Source of the DNA: Streptomyces xanthochromogenes
Lineage (GTDB): Bacteria > Actinomycetota > Actinomycetes > Streptomycetales > Streptomycetaceae
NCBI RefSeq assembly: GCF_014650455.1
Contig: NZ_BMUZ01000005.1
Location: 124,001 to 188,000 of the forward strand
DNA: 64,000 bases
Direction: 5' to 3'
The notes beneath the pieces are model-generated. The model was not told where the DNA came from. It ran no database searches and was given only the letters and a program-made list of their open reading frames with translations. A program made the translations under genes and the position numbers. Shown piece by piece: positions 31,868 through 41,394 of this stretch. The number at the start of each line of letters is the position of its first letter. Within the stretch, counting starts at the first letter, position 1.

Positions 31868-32464
31868 ATGACGACCGACGACGCGAACGCCCCCTGGCTG
31901 ATCGTGGGCCTGGGCAATCCCGGTCCGGAGTACACCGCGAACCGGCACAACGTCGGGTTCATGGTTGCCGACCTGCTCGCCGAGCGGATGGGCGGCCGGT
32001 TCAAGGCGCACAAGGCGCGGGCGCAGGTGGTGGAGGGGCGGATCGGTCCGCCGGGCCCGCTGAACCGCCGGGTGGTGCTCGCCAAGCCGATGTCGTACAT
32101 GAACCTGTCGGGCGGGCCGGTGACGGCGCTGCGCGACTTCTACAAGGTGCCGGTCGCCAACATCGTTGCGATGCATGACGAGTTGGACATCGACTACGGG
32201 GTGCTGCGGCTGAAGCTGGGCGGCGGGGACAATGGGCACAACGGTCTGAAGTCCATCACCAAGTCGCTGGGCGCGGACTATCACCGGGTGCGGTTCGGCA
32301 TCGGGCGCCCGCCGGGGCGGATGCAGGTGGCGGACTTCGTCCTGAAGGACTTCTCCTCGACGGAGCGCAAGGAGCTGGGCTATTTCGTGGACCGGGCGGC
32401 CGATGCGGCCGAGGCCCTGGTGATCGAGGGCCTGGAGCGGGCCCAGTCGACGTACAACTCCTGA
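31868..32464 (+). CDS. pth: Peptidyl-tRNA hydrolase
   Basis: 198 residues from ATG 31868. It recycles peptidyl-tRNA released from stalled ribosomes. Motifs: [19 protein letters not shown] with the catalytic His (split around residues 15-33), the MSYMNLSG loop and HDELDIDYG, then [13 protein letters not shown]. Length is normal. The start is placed by alignment memory; the RBS is weak (GAGGAGACGCAGCCCC upstream). It follows rplY after the terminator, so it probably has its own promoter in the 99-bp remaining gap, which also holds imperfect GTACRTGACCGAG repeats. Confidence 0.97.
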   Translation: MTTDDANAPWLIVGLGNPGPEYTANRHNVGFMVADLLAERMGGRFKAHKARAQVVEGRIGPPGPLNRRVVLAKPMSYMNLSGGPVTALRDFYKVPVANIVAMHDELDIDYGVLRLKLGGGDNGHNGLKSITKSLGADYHRVRFGIGRPPGRMQVADFVLKDFSSTERKELGYFVDRAADAAEALVIEGLERAQSTYNS

Positions 32465-32539
32465 CAACCGCTCCCAAAGGGGCCGCGGCTCGGGCCAGGG
32501 TTTGACCGTGCGCGGTCATTACCGCCAGGATCGCGCCCC

Positions 32540-33007
32540 ATGACGAAGCGGAGCCGTACCTTCCTGCTGGTCGTGGTGCGGGCCGCGGCGGCCCTGGTCG
32601 CCGTGGTGCTCGTGGTGGCCGGGTTCTGGTCGTCGTGGGGCACCGCGCAGCACGTGATGCTGTCGAAGGGGCGCGATCACGGGCGGCTGACGGTGACGTC
32701 CTGTGCGGCCGATGTGTGCACCGGCCGGTACGCGCCCTCGCCCGGGTCCGCCGCGCACGCCCGGGTCACGATCGCGGAGTCGGTGGCGGCGCGGCGGGGC
32801 GACGACCTGCCGGTGGTCCTGAAGCCCGGCACGGACGAGGCGGTGCGCAGCGGCCTCGCGGGCCTGCTGTACGCCTGGCTCCCGTTGGCCGGAGCGCTGC
32901 TCCTGGCCTCGCTGCTGGTCGCGGGGGGCTTGCGGATGCCGCGGACGGCGTGGGCGGTGGGGCTGGTCGGCGCCGCCGCGATGGCCTGGGCGTTCATCGC
33001 CCTGTAG
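32540..33007 (+). CDS. Small membrane protein with extracellular middle domain
   Basis: 155 residues from ATG 32540, 75 bp after pth. One N-terminal membrane helix (about 8-30, LLVVVRAAAALVAVVLVVAG) is followed by about 75 extracellular residues with two Cys (SCAADVC) that could form a disulfide, then two further helices (about 107-128 and 132-152). No family is recognised. It may be transcribed from pth. Confidence 0.65.
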   Translation: MTKRSRTFLLVVVRAAAALVAVVLVVAGFWSSWGTAQHVMLSKGRDHGRLTVTSCAADVCTGRYAPSPGSAAHARVTIAESVAARRGDDLPVVLKPGTDEAVRSGLAGLLYAWLPLAGALLLASLLVAGGLRMPRTAWAVGLVGAAAMAWAFIAL

Positions 33008-33315
33008 CCCCGCTCGCTCCCGGCCCGGAGCGGCTACCGCCCCCTCGCACCCCGCACACCCCGCGCGGGCCCACCGGATCGCGCAGTTCCTCGCACCCCT
33101 GAAACCCGCCTTCGTGCGCGGACCGTGCGTGGCTGATCGCGCAGTTCCTCGCGCCCCTGTAGGTGGACCGGCACCCACCGAACGCGCCCACCGCGGCGGA
33201 GCCCCGGGAACGGGCCCGCCCCCTCCCGCATCCCCCGGGGGGAGTGCGGGAAGGGGCGGGGTAGGACGGAGACCCGGGCCCGGGGCGGAGCCCCGAGGGT
33301 GGCCCGGGGCCGGGC
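33008..33315. other. 308-bp intergenic region with dispersed repeats between convergent genes
   Basis: No gene is seen. It contains two copies of the dispersed repeat core (33081-33100, 33139-33158), a diverged copy of the 9.6-kb 70-bp unit (about 33151-33215), and GC-rich inverted repeats near 33217-33256 (CCTCCCGCA pairs with TGCGGGAAGG) that probably terminate transcription from one or both sides. Confidence 0.65.
33081..33215. repeat. Dispersed repeat copies, 33-kb site
   Basis: Two cores with a single C-to-T change (GCGCAGTTCCTCGC) at 33081-33100 and 33139-33158, the second preceded by GGACCGTGCGTGGCTGATC. The second runs into a diverged copy of the 9.6-kb 70-bp unit ending in GCCCACCGCGGCGGAGCC. 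Confidence 0.75.
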
Positions 33316-36045
33316 TCAGCCCGTGTTGCGCAGGCCCGCGGCCACGCCGTTCACCGTGAGGAGCAGCGCTCGGGAGAGGAGCGGGTCCGGGGCCTCGCCC
33401 CGGTCGGCCGCCGCGCGCTGGCGTGCGAGGAGCGCGACCTGGAGGTAGGAGATCGGGTCCAGATACGCGTCCCGGATCGCGAACGTCTGCTGCAACGCCG
33501 GGCTGGCGCCGAGCAGTTCGTCCCGCCCGGTGATCCGCAGAACCTCCCGCACGGTGAGCTCGTGCTCCGCCTCGATCGCCGAGAACACGTGCTTCAGCTC
33601 GTCCGGCACGAGCGTGTCGACGTAGTGCCGGGCGATCCGCAGGTCCGTCTTCGCGAGCGTCATCTCCACGTTGGAGAGGAAGTTGCGGAAGAAGTGCCAG
33701 CGCTCGCTCATCTCGCCGAGCACCTCCTCGAGACCCGCCTCGCGCAGCGCCTTGAGTCCGGAGCCGACGCCGAACCAGCCCGGCACGATCTGCCGGGACT
33801 GGGTCCAGCCGAACACCCACGGGATGGCCCGCAGTCCGTCGAGGCCCGCACCGGAGTCGGGGCGGCGCGAGGGCCGCGAGCCCAGGTGCAGCTCGGCGAG
33901 CTGGTCGACGGGCGTGGACGCGAAGAAGTACGCGGGCAGGTCGGGGTCCTCGACCAGCTTGCGGTACGCCGAGTGCGCGGCGTCGGACACCGTGTCCATC
34001 GCCGCGTCCCAGCGCGCGAGGGCCTCGTCGGACTGGCGGGGCGCGGTGTGCAGGGCGGAGGCCTGGAGCGTGGCCGCGACGGTCAGCTCCAGGTTCTCCC
34101 TGGCCAGGGACGGGATGAGGTACTTGTCGGAGATGACCTCGCCCTGCTCGGTGACCTTGATCTCGCCTTCGAGGGTGCCCCAGGGCTGGGCGAGGATCGC
34201 GTCGTGCGAGGGGCCGCCGCCGCGGCCGACGGTGCCGCCGCGGCCGTGGAAGAGCCGCAGCCGTACGCCGTAGCGGTGGGCGACGTCGCGCAGTCGGCGC
34301 TGGGCGCGGTGGATCTCCCACTGGGAGGTGGTGATGCCGCCGAACTTGGAGGAGTCCGAGTAGCCGAGCATGACCTCCTGGACGTCGCCGCGCAGCGAGA
34401 CGAGGCGCCGGTAGGAGGGGTCGGCCAGCATCTCGTCGAGGATGACGTCGGCGGCGCGCAGCTCGTCGGTGGTCTCCAGGAGCGGCACGATGCCGATCTT
34501 GGCCCAGCCGCCGTGCAGGTCGAGGAGGCCGGCCTCGCGGGCGAGGACGGCCGCGGCGAACACGTCGTCGGCGCCCTGGCACATGGAGATGATGTAGGAC
34601 TCGATGACCTCGGGCCCGAACCGCTCGAAGGCTTCCTTGATGGTGCCGAACACACCGAGGGTCTTCTCGCCGGCCGCGTCCAGCGGGGCCGGCGTCGGGG
34701 CGAGCGGGCGGCGCGAGCGGAGCTCCTTGGCGAGGAGCTTCTGCCGGTAGTCGCGCGGCATGTCGGCGTAGCGCCAGGACTCCTCGCCGAGCCGGTCGAA
34801 GAGCTGGCCGAGCGCGTGGTGGTGGGCGTCGGCGTGTTCGCGTACGTCCATGGTGGCGAGCTGGAGGCCGAACGCCGCGAGGGTGCGGATCGTGCGGTCC
34901 ATGCGGCCGTCGGCGAACAGGGCGCCGCGGTGGGCGCGCAGCGAGGTCTGGATGAGCGTGAGGTCGGCGATCAGGTCGGCGGTGCCGAGGTAGTCGCGGC
35001 CGGGCTGGTGGGTGGTGCCCTTGGCGAGCCGGTCCTTGGTGTGGACGAGCTTCTGCCGGATGGCGGTGGCCTTGAGCCGGTAGGGCTCCTCGGCGTTGAG
35101 GCGCTTGTAGCGGGGGCTGATCTCGGGGAGGGCTTCGAGGTCGGCCTGGAGCGAGCAGAGCAGCTCTTCGGTGGCGCCCGCGTAGCGGATGGAGTTGGAG
35201 AGCAGTCCGCGCAGGAAGTCGATCGTGTCGAGCGCGTCGTTGATGCCGTGCTCGTGCTGGAGGATCAGCACGTCCCAGGTGACCTTGGGGGTCACGTTGG
35301 GGTTGCCGTCGCGGTCGCCGCCGATCCACGTGCCGAAGGTGAGCGGGCGGGTGCCGGGCGGCAGCTCGACGCCGACGCGCTCCAGCTCGGCCGCGAGGTC
35401 CTCCAGTACGTCCCCGACGGCGCCGGCGTGCAGCTCGTCGAGGTAGTAGATGGCGTTGCGGGCCTCGTCGGCCGGTTCGGGGCGCACGACGCGGAGCTCG
35501 TCGGTCTGCCAGATCAGGTCGATGTTCTCGGCCAGGCGCAGGTCGTGCCGGCGCCGGTCGGACTCGACGACCGGGGTTTCCAGGAGTTCGGCGATGCGGC
35601 GCAGCTTGTTCAGGACGGAGCGGCGGGCGGCCTCGGTGGGGTGGGCGGTGAAGACCGGCCGCACGTTGAGGTTCTTGACGCTCTCGCGGACGTGCTCGGG
35701 GTCGCCGTCCTTGAGCATGTCGGCGGTGCGGGCGAGCAGGCTGCCCTCGGCTGCGCGGTGGGCGCGCAGTTCGCGCCCGCGGTGGACCTGCTCGGTGACG
35801 TTGGCGAGGTGGAAGTAGGTGGAGAACGCGCGCACCAGCTTGGCGGCGGTCTCGACTTCGGTGCCGCCGAGGAGTTCGGCGGCGGCTTCGCCGTCGCTCC
35901 GGGTCAGCGCGCGGACCCGCTCGACGAGCTCCAGGAGCTCGGGTCCCTCCTGTCGGACGAGGGTCTCGCCCAGGAGGTCACCCAGTCGGCGGATGTCGGC
36001 GCGCAGCTCGTTGCTGGCGGCGGGAGTCTGGTCGGCACTGCTCAC
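33316..36045 (-). CDS. ppc: Phosphoenolpyruvate carboxylase
   Basis: 909 residues from GTG 36045 (AAGGAG 8 nt upstream), chosen over ATG 36138, which has no RBS. It replenishes oxaloacetate from PEP and bicarbonate. Catalytic motifs: [13 protein letters not shown] (His near residue 145), the [16 protein letters not shown] loop (near 570-590) and [15 protein letters not shown]. The C-terminus ends Gly-Leu-Arg-Asn-Thr-Gly, as expected for the active-site-proximal tail. Length matches actinobacterial Ppc. It is monocistronic and divergent from the desaturase gene. Confidence 0.98.
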   Translation of the reverse strand: MSSADQTPAASNELRADIRRLGDLLGETLVRQEGPELLELVERVRALTRSDGEAAAELLGGTEVETAAKLVRAFSTYFHLANVTEQVHRGRELRAHRAAEGSLLARTADMLKDGDPEHVRESVKNLNVRPVFTAHPTEAARRSVLNKLRRIAELLETPVVESDRRRHDLRLAENIDLIWQTDELRVVRPEPADEARNAIYYLDELHAGAVGDVLEDLAAELERVGVELPPGTRPLTFGTWIGGDRDGNPNVTPKVTWDVLILQHEHGINDALDTIDFLRGLLSNSIRYAGATEELLCSLQADLEALPEISPRYKRLNAEEPYRLKATAIRQKLVHTKDRLAKGTTHQPGRDYLGTADLIADLTLIQTSLRAHRGALFADGRMDRTIRTLAAFGLQLATMDVREHADAHHHALGQLFDRLGEESWRYADMPRDYRQKLLAKELRSRRPLAPTPAPLDAAGEKTLGVFGTIKEAFERFGPEVIESYIISMCQGADDVFAAAVLAREAGLLDLHGGWAKIGIVPLLETTDELRAADVILDEMLADPSYRRLVSLRGDVQEVMLGYSDSSKFGGITTSQWEIHRAQRRLRDVAHRYGVRLRLFHGRGGTVGRGGGPSHDAILAQPWGTLEGEIKVTEQGEVISDKYLIPSLARENLELTVAATLQASALHTAPRQSDEALARWDAAMDTVSDAAHSAYRKLVEDPDLPAYFFASTPVDQLAELHLGSRPSRRPDSGAGLDGLRAIPWVFGWTQSRQIVPGWFGVGSGLKALREAGLEEVLGEMSERWHFFRNFLSNVEMTLAKTDLRIARHYVDTLVPDELKHVFSAIEAEHELTVREVLRITGRDELLGASPALQQTFAIRDAYLDPISYLQVALLARQRAAADRGEAPDPLLSRALLLTVNGVAAGLRNTG

Positions 36046-36187
36046 AGGTGCGGCTCCTTGCAGTGTTTGAGCACGTCTGGAGGGTTCTGGAGGCTTGCGG
36101 ACCGCGCTGTCCGACGACACCCAGGATAGGTGTCCCATTCCGCCCCGCCGTCACGGGCTCTTGTCCCCGGCCACGGCACTGCCATAC

Positions 36188-36216
36188 TTACGTTGCCGTA
36201 GGTTACGCATCCGTAG
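36188..36216. promoter_or_regulatory. Tandem operator: two TACG-N4-CGTA sites
   Basis: TTACGTTGCCGTAG (36188-36201) and TTACGCATCCGTAG (36203-36216): two inverted repeats of identical geometry, 15 bp apart, about 50-75 bp before the desaturase start. A likely binding site for the TetR regulator encoded at the end of the same operon. Confidence 0.65.
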
Positions 36217-36262
36217 CCAGGCAATTCCGCTCGTTTTCCTCACCCTGCCGGGGGTACTCCCC

Positions 36263-37261
36263 ATGACCACCAGTCCCGATCTGCTTCCCTCGTCGGACGA
36301 GGACCCGCTGCCGTCCGCGACGCTGGGCGGCGAGAAAAAACGCAGCATCGAACAGATCGCCCTGCTGCTCTTCATCACCGTCCCCTTCGTGGCGCTCGTC
36401 CTCGCGGTGCCGCTCGCCTGGGGCTGGGGAGGGGTCAGCTGGCTCGATCTCGGCCTCCTCGTCTTCATGTACTACCTGGGCTGTCACGGCGTGACGATCG
36501 GTTTCCACCGGTACTTCACGCACGGCTCGTTCAAGGCGAAGCGCCCGCTGCGGATCGCGCTGGCGGTCGCGGGCTCGATGGCGGTGGAGGGGCCCCTGGT
36601 GCGCTGGGTGGCCGATCACCGCAGGCACCACAAGTTCTCGGACGCGGAGGGCGACCCGCATTCGCCGTGGCGCTTCGGCGAGACGCTGCCCGCGCTGATG
36701 AAGGGCCTGTGGTGGGCGCACATCGCGTGGATGTTCGACGAGGAGCAGACCTCGCAGGAGAAGTACGCCCCGGATCTGCTGGCCGATCCCGCGATCCGCC
36801 GCATCTCGCGCGACTTCGTGTGGTGGACGATCCTGTCGCTCGCGATCCCGCCGCTGGTGGGGGGTCTGGTCACGATGTCGTGGTGGGGCGCGTTCACGGC
36901 GTTCTTCTGGGGCTCGCTGGTGCGGGTGGCGCTGCTGCACCACGTGACGTGGTCGATCAACTCGATCTGCCACGCGGTGGGCAAGCGTCCCTTCAAGTCG
37001 CGTGACCGCAGCGGCAACGTGTGGTGGCTGGCGGTGCTCTCGTGCGGCGAGTCGTGGCACAACCTGCACCACGCGGACCCGACGTCGGCCCGGCACGGGG
37101 TGATGCGGGGGCAGATCGACTCCAGTGCCCGGATCATCCGCTGGTGCGAGCAGCTGGGCCTGGCGTACGACGTGCGCTGGCCGAGCGCGGCACGTATCGA
37201 CTCCAAGCGGAACGAAGCCGACCGGTCCCGGCGCAAGGAGAAGGCCGCCGAGGCGGCATGA
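36263..37261 (+). CDS. Membrane fatty-acid (acyl-CoA type) delta-9 desaturase
   Basis: 332 residues from ATG 36263 (GGGGG upstream); longer frames to 36095 lack an RBS. It introduces a double bond into saturated acyl chains. Three His boxes that bind the di-iron centre are present: HRYFTH (near residue 79), HRRHH (near 117) and HNLHH (near 267). About four membrane helices lie between them. The C-terminus is basic (RSRRKEKAAEAA). The TetR gene overlaps its stop codon (ATGA), so membrane unsaturation is probably under feedback control by that regulator. Confidence 0.95.
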   Translation: MTTSPDLLPSSDEDPLPSATLGGEKKRSIEQIALLLFITVPFVALVLAVPLAWGWGGVSWLDLGLLVFMYYLGCHGVTIGFHRYFTHGSFKAKRPLRIALAVAGSMAVEGPLVRWVADHRRHHKFSDAEGDPHSPWRFGETLPALMKGLWWAHIAWMFDEEQTSQEKYAPDLLADPAIRRISRDFVWWTILSLAIPPLVGGLVTMSWWGAFTAFFWGSLVRVALLHHVTWSINSICHAVGKRPFKSRDRSGNVWWLAVLSCGESWHNLHHADPTSARHGVMRGQIDSSARIIRWCEQLGLAYDVRWPSAARIDSKRNEADRSRRKEKAAEAA

Positions 37262-37980
37262 TGGAGGACGTGGCGACCGACTCCAGCACCACCCGTACCA
37301 CCAGCACCACTGGTTCCTCCCGCTCCGCCGGGGCCTCCGGCTCCGCCGAGAAGCCCCGACGCACCCGCCGGACCCGGATGACCGGGGCCGAGCGCCGGGA
37401 GCAGCTGCTGGACATCGGTCGCACGCTCTTCGCCGAAAAGGGCTTCGAGGGCACTTCGGTCGAGGAGATCGCCGCGAAGGCGGGCGTTTCCAAGCCGGTG
37501 GTGTACGAGCACTTCGGCGGCAAGGAGGGCCTGTACGCGGTCGTCGTGGACCGGGAAATGCGCTCGCTGCTCGACGGTGTGACGGGTGCGCTGACCGCGG
37601 GGCATCCGCGCGAACTCCTGGAACAGGCCGCATTCGCGCTGCTCGACTACATCGAGACGTATACGGACGGATTCCGCATTCTGGTGCGTGACTCCCCGGT
37701 CGCCCAATCGACCGGAACGTTCGCCTCACTGATCTCCGACATCGCCACCCAGGTCGAGGACATTCTGGGCCTGGAGTTCAAGGCGCGGGGCTTCGACGCG
37801 AAACTGGCGCCGCTGTACGCGCAGGCGCTGGTCGGCATGGTGGCGCTCACCGGGCAGTGGTGGCTGGACGTGCGCAAGCCCAAGAAGGCGGAAGTCGCGG
37901 CACATCTGGTGAATCTGGCGTGGCACGGCCTGGACGGTCTCGAACCCAAACCGCGACTTATAGGGCACCGGAAGAGCTGA
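37258..37980 (+). CDS. TetR-family regulator, probably of the desaturase operon
   Basis: 240 residues from ATG 37258, overlapping the desaturase stop; a second ATG follows at 37261. The first 35 residues are Ser/Thr-rich and disordered, then RRTRRTRMTGAERREQLLDI leads into the TetR HTH (GTSVEEIAAKAGVSKPVVYEHFGGKEGLY, split over residues about 64-93). The ligand domain holds a TetR_C-like helical bundle with VGMVALTGQWWLD. The layout resembles fatty-acid-sensing regulators such as DesT or FasR, but the ligand is unknown. The tandem TACG-N4-CGTA sites upstream of the operon are the likely target. Confidence 0.93.
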   Translation: MMEDVATDSSTTRTTSTTGSSRSAGASGSAEKPRRTRRTRMTGAERREQLLDIGRTLFAEKGFEGTSVEEIAAKAGVSKPVVYEHFGGKEGLYAVVVDREMRSLLDGVTGALTAGHPRELLEQAAFALLDYIETYTDGFRILVRDSPVAQSTGTFASLISDIATQVEDILGLEFKARGFDAKLAPLYAQALVGMVALTGQWWLDVRKPKKAEVAAHLVNLAWHGLDGLEPKPRLIGHRKS

Positions 37981-38230
37981 CTCTCTCCACGCGGTCAAGA
38001 TCAATCAACACCGGCCCCAATTTTCACTTCAACTACACAAGAATCGGCGGTAGTCTTCACCCACAATCCCGGGGGGGATTCCCGCCATTCCTCGCGTGCC
38101 AGCACCCATGGCTGCCGTTTGTGCCGCCAAGGTGTACGAGCCGCGCACCCTTTTGCGCGCCCATGCGACGACGAATACGCAGCGACGCGATTCTCCCCGG
38201 GTCTACCCGCTTATTCCCATGGGGGGAATT

Positions 38231-39979
38231 TTGTCCTCTGTGCGCACCAAGCGCGCGAGCCGCCTCGCGGCCTGCACCGCCCTCGTCCTGTCCGCGGGCA
38301 TGCTGCTCGCCGGTCCGGCCTCGGCCGACTCCACCCCGGCCGGCCCGCACGCCGTCGTGAAGGCACCCAGGCCGGCGTCCGGCCCGACCGACACGCCGTC
38401 CCGCACCAAGGCCCCGCTCAAGGCGCCGAACAAGGCGAAGCGTTCCCTGACCGCCGGCGCGGACGCGGCCGGAGTGGCGAAGCCCCGCTTCGACGTGTCC
38501 GGCACCGGATACTCCGGCACGCTGATCCGCGACGCCGACAGCAAGCTGTACCTGGAGTCCTGGGACGGCAAGGCCAACCCCGAGTTCACCAACTCCCTCG
38601 GGGCCTACAAGGACCTGATCCTGCCCGGCGACCTGGGCGGCGGCAGCGCCCCCGAGGTCCTCGAACTGTCCCCGACCGGCACCCTGACGCTCCACGCGGA
38701 CACCGACGCCACCGGCGTCGGCTACAGCGCCTGGTACGGGTCCGGCTGGAACATGTTCAACAAGGTCGTCTCGGTCGCCGACGTCACCGGCGACGGCCAC
38801 AACGACCTGCTGGCCCGCACCCCGGGCGGCGACCTCTACCTCTACGCGGGCACGGGCAACCTGAGCGCCCCGTTCGCGGCAGGCAAGAAGGTCGGGAGCA
38901 ACTGGGGCATGTTCGACCAGATCGTCGGCGCCAACGACGTGAACGGCGACGGCCTGGGCGACGTCTACGGCCGCACCCCGAACGGCGACCTGTACTTCTA
39001 CGCAGGCACCGGCAACGCCGCGAACCCGCTGAAGGCCGGCGTCAAGGTCGGCTTCGGCTGGGACATCTACAACCAGATCGTCGCCGTCGACGACCAGAAC
39101 GGCGACGGGCGCGGCGACCTGATCGCCCGTGACCTGTCGGGCCACATCTGGACCTACTACGGCCAGGCCGACGGCAAGCTCACGGCCCGCGCCGCTCGCG
39201 GCCAGGGCTGGTACACCGTCCAGTTCTTCCCGTCCGGCGGCAACCCGACGTACGGCAAGCAGGACCTGTTCGGCCTCGACGGCTCGGGCACGCTCAACTA
39301 CTACTGGGGCCAGGGCGACGGCTACCTGTCGAAGGTCAATCCCGGCAAGCCGGGCGGCTGGGACGGGGTGCACTACCTGTCCGCCCCCTCCTCGCTCAAC
39401 ACCTCCGAGCGCTGGGCCAGCATCCTGGAGATGGGCTCGGACGGCGAGCTGTACACCAACGGCAACCACGTCGGCGGCGGCTGGAACATCTACAACACCG
39501 TCATCGGCGTGGGCGACCTCACCGGTGAGGGCAACGGCGACCTGATCGCCCGTCAGGGCAGCAACGGCCACCTGTACCTGTACCCGGGCAACGGCCAGGC
39601 CACCGGCGTCTACTCGCGCATCGACGTGGGCGCGGGCTGGAACGCGTACGACAAGCTCTTCGGCGCCGGCGACATCAACGGCGACGGCCTGTCCGACCTG
39701 CTGGCCCGTACGCCCGACGGCACCCTGTACCTGTACGCGGGCACCGGCAACGCCAAGGCCCCGTTCAAGGGCCGGGTCAAGATCGGCACCGGCTGGAACA
39801 TGTACAGCGCCAACAAGCTCGCCGTCCCCGGCGATCTGACCGGCGACGGCCGCTCGGACATCGTCGCGGTGGACTCCTCCGGCAACCTGTGGCGTTACGA
39901 CGCCGACGGTTCCGGCGGGCTCAAGAGCCGGGTGAAGATCGGCTTCGGCTGGAACACCTACAAGTACGGCATCTACTAG
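38231..39979 (+). CDS. Secreted FG-GAP/VCBS-repeat protein
   Basis: 582 residues from TTG 38231, which has GGGGGGA 4 nt upstream; ATG 38219 in the same frame is an alternative without RBS. A Sec signal peptide (KRASRLAACTALVLSAGMLL, cleavage after PASA) is followed by a Pro/Lys-rich linker. From about residue 85 to the end there are seven or more blade-like repeats of about 45 residues with the pattern VxVxDxNGDGxxDLLARTPxGxLYLYAGTG, the Asp/Asn-rich loops being calcium sites of FG-GAP blades. It is probably an extracellular beta-propeller that binds carbohydrate or protein; no catalytic domain is visible. Confidence 0.9.
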   Translation: MSSVRTKRASRLAACTALVLSAGMLLAGPASADSTPAGPHAVVKAPRPASGPTDTPSRTKAPLKAPNKAKRSLTAGADAAGVAKPRFDVSGTGYSGTLIRDADSKLYLESWDGKANPEFTNSLGAYKDLILPGDLGGGSAPEVLELSPTGTLTLHADTDATGVGYSAWYGSGWNMFNKVVSVADVTGDGHNDLLARTPGGDLYLYAGTGNLSAPFAAGKKVGSNWGMFDQIVGANDVNGDGLGDVYGRTPNGDLYFYAGTGNAANPLKAGVKVGFGWDIYNQIVAVDDQNGDGRGDLIARDLSGHIWTYYGQADGKLTARAARGQGWYTVQFFPSGGNPTYGKQDLFGLDGSGTLNYYWGQGDGYLSKVNPGKPGGWDGVHYLSAPSSLNTSERWASILEMGSDGELYTNGNHVGGGWNIYNTVIGVGDLTGEGNGDLIARQGSNGHLYLYPGNGQATGVYSRIDVGAGWNAYDKLFGAGDINGDGLSDLLARTPDGTLYLYAGTGNAKAPFKGRVKIGTGWNMYSANKLAVPGDLTGDGRSDIVAVDSSGNLWRYDADGSGGLKSRVKIGFGWNTYKYGIY

Positions 39980-40000
39980 GCCGACCCCTGCGGTACCGAG

Positions 40001-40033
40001 CGCCCCGCCCCCTCTTCGCGAGGGGGCGGGGCG
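40001..40033. terminator. Strong terminator after FG-GAP gene
   Basis: A 14-bp perfect stem (CGCCCCGCCCCCTC at 40001-40014, complement at 40020-40033) with loop TTCGC, followed by TTCCCGTTTC. It separates the convergent FG-GAP and VOC genes. Confidence 0.92.
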
Positions 40034-40041
40034 TTCCCGTT

Positions 40042-40404
40042 TCAGGCGAGCGGCTCCAGGAACTCCAGGCGGTTGCCGACCGGGTCCTCGGAGTAGAACC
40101 GCCGGTGGCCGGGCAGGTTCTCGTCCCAGACGACCGGTGCGCCGTGTTCTTCGAGCCGCCGGGCGTACGCCTCGATCGAGGTGACCCGAAGACCGGGGTG
40201 GGCCTTGCGCGCGGGCCGGAAGTCCTCCTCGATGCCCAGGTGGAGCTGGACGTCCCCGTACCCGAACCAGCAGCCGCCGCGGGTGGCCAGCGGCGGGGGC
40301 TTGGGGATTTCGGTCATGCCGAGGACGTCCTCGTAATACGTCCTCAGCCGCGGCTCGCTGCCCGGTGGGGCGGCGAGTTGGACGTGGTCGACAGCGGCGA
40401 GCAC
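40042..40404 (-). CDS. VOC/glyoxalase-superfamily protein
   Basis: 120 residues from GTG 40404 (AGGAG 7 nt upstream); the RBS overlaps the stop of tam, so the pair is an operon. It has two beta-alpha-beta-beta-beta modules: VDHVQLAAPPGSE at the start, and GHRRFYSEDPVGNRLEFLEP at the end with the typical metal-ligand Glu. The middle HLGIEEDFRPARKAHPGLRV contributes another strand. Metal-dependent isomerase, dioxygenase or resistance functions are all known in this fold; none can be chosen here. Cotranscription with tam suggests a detoxification role. Confidence 0.82.
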   Translation of the reverse strand: MLAAVDHVQLAAPPGSEPRLRTYYEDVLGMTEIPKPPPLATRGGCWFGYGDVQLHLGIEEDFRPARKAHPGLRVTSIEAYARRLEEHGAPVVWDENLPGHRRFYSEDPVGNRLEFLEPLA

Positions 40405-40414
40405 CGCCGGGCTC

Positions 40415-41263
40415 CTACTTCTTCCTGGCGACGGCGAAGATCCGGCGGAAGGGGAAGACCGTGCCGTGCGGGCCCGGCGGGTAGGCCTCGCGCAGGCGGT
40501 CGCGGTATTCGGCGAGCAGGGCGTCAATGGCCTCCTGGTCGCCGTCGAGGGCGGTCAGGACGGGGCGCAGGGCGGTGCCCTTGACCCAGTCGAGGACGGG
40601 GTCGGGGCCGGTCAGCAACTGGCAGTAGACGGTTTCCCAGACATCGGTCTCGCAGCCGAGGTCGGCGAGGCGGGTCAGATAGTCGGCGGGCTCCAGGATG
40701 TGGACGTAGCGGCGGCCGTGGTCGTCGAGGCGGCTGCGCCAGCGCGGGGACTCGCAGAGTTCGGCGAGGATCGCGTGGCTGGGCGAGGTGAAATTGCCCG
40801 GGACCTGGAAGGCGAAGGTGCCTCCGGGCGTCAGCCCGTCGATCCAGGCCGGGAACGACTCGGGGTGGTTGGGGACCCACTGCAGGGCGGCGTTGGAGAC
40901 GATCAGGTCGTACGGCTCGCCGGGCGTCCAGTGCGTGGCGTCGGCGACCTGGAAGTCGAGCCAGCCGCCGCCCGCGGTGGTGCCGGCGTAGTCCTTGTCG
41001 GCCTGGGCCAGCATCTGCGGGGAGAGGTCGAAGCCGGTGATGCGGGCATCGGGCCAGCGGTCGGCGAGACGGACGGTGACGTTGCCGGGGCCGCAGCCCA
41101 GGTCGGCGATCCGGGGCGAGAGGCCGCCGGTCGTGGGCAGGTCGGGTATCCGGGTGAGCAGGTCCAGGAACGGGCGGGTGCGGTGCCCGGCGTGACGCAG
41201 ATACTGCTGTGGGTCCCAGACCGGCGGCCCGGGTGGTGTGGTCGACGATGAATCGGAATACAT
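40415..41263 (-). CDS. tam: Trans-aconitate 2-methyltransferase
   Basis: 282 residues from ATG 41263 (AAGGGGG RBS). SAM-dependent methylation of trans-aconitate removes an inhibitor of aconitase. The SAM motif is IADLGCGPGNVTVRL (near residue 51), then the acidic loop GFDLSP and the Tam-typical SNAALQWVPNHPE and FQVPGNFTSPSH. Length matches the family. It is divergent from tamR, and a palindrome lies in the shared promoter. In S. coelicolor the MarR-type TamR is published as the regulator of the neighbouring tam gene; the arrangement here is the same. Confidence 0.95.
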   Translation of the reverse strand: MYSDSSSTTPPGPPVWDPQQYLRHAGHRTRPFLDLLTRIPDLPTTGGLSPRIADLGCGPGNVTVRLADRWPDARITGFDLSPQMLAQADKDYAGTTAGGGWLDFQVADATHWTPGEPYDLIVSNAALQWVPNHPESFPAWIDGLTPGGTFAFQVPGNFTSPSHAILAELCESPRWRSRLDDHGRRYVHILEPADYLTRLADLGCETDVWETVYCQLLTGPDPVLDWVKGTALRPVLTALDGDQEAIDALLAEYRDRLREAYPPGPHGTVFPFRRIFAVARKK

Positions 41264-41345
41264 GTTCGAGCCCCCTTGCAGGTACGGCTGGGCGAAGCGG
41301 AACAGGGTCCCGGCCCCTCCATGCCCAATGGTGGCTCGATATATA

Positions 41346-41359
41346 TCTTGACGTCAAGA
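41346..41359. promoter_or_regulatory. TamR-type operator between tam and tamR
   Basis: TCTTGACGTCAAGA, a perfect 14-bp palindrome flanked by ATATATA, 36 bp before tamR and about 83 bp before tam. It contains TTGACG on both strands, so it overlaps potential -35 boxes in both directions. A MarR dimer site is expected here. Confidence 0.8.
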
Positions 41360-41394
41360 GACTTCACATCGAGGGACCCTCTACACTGATCGAC

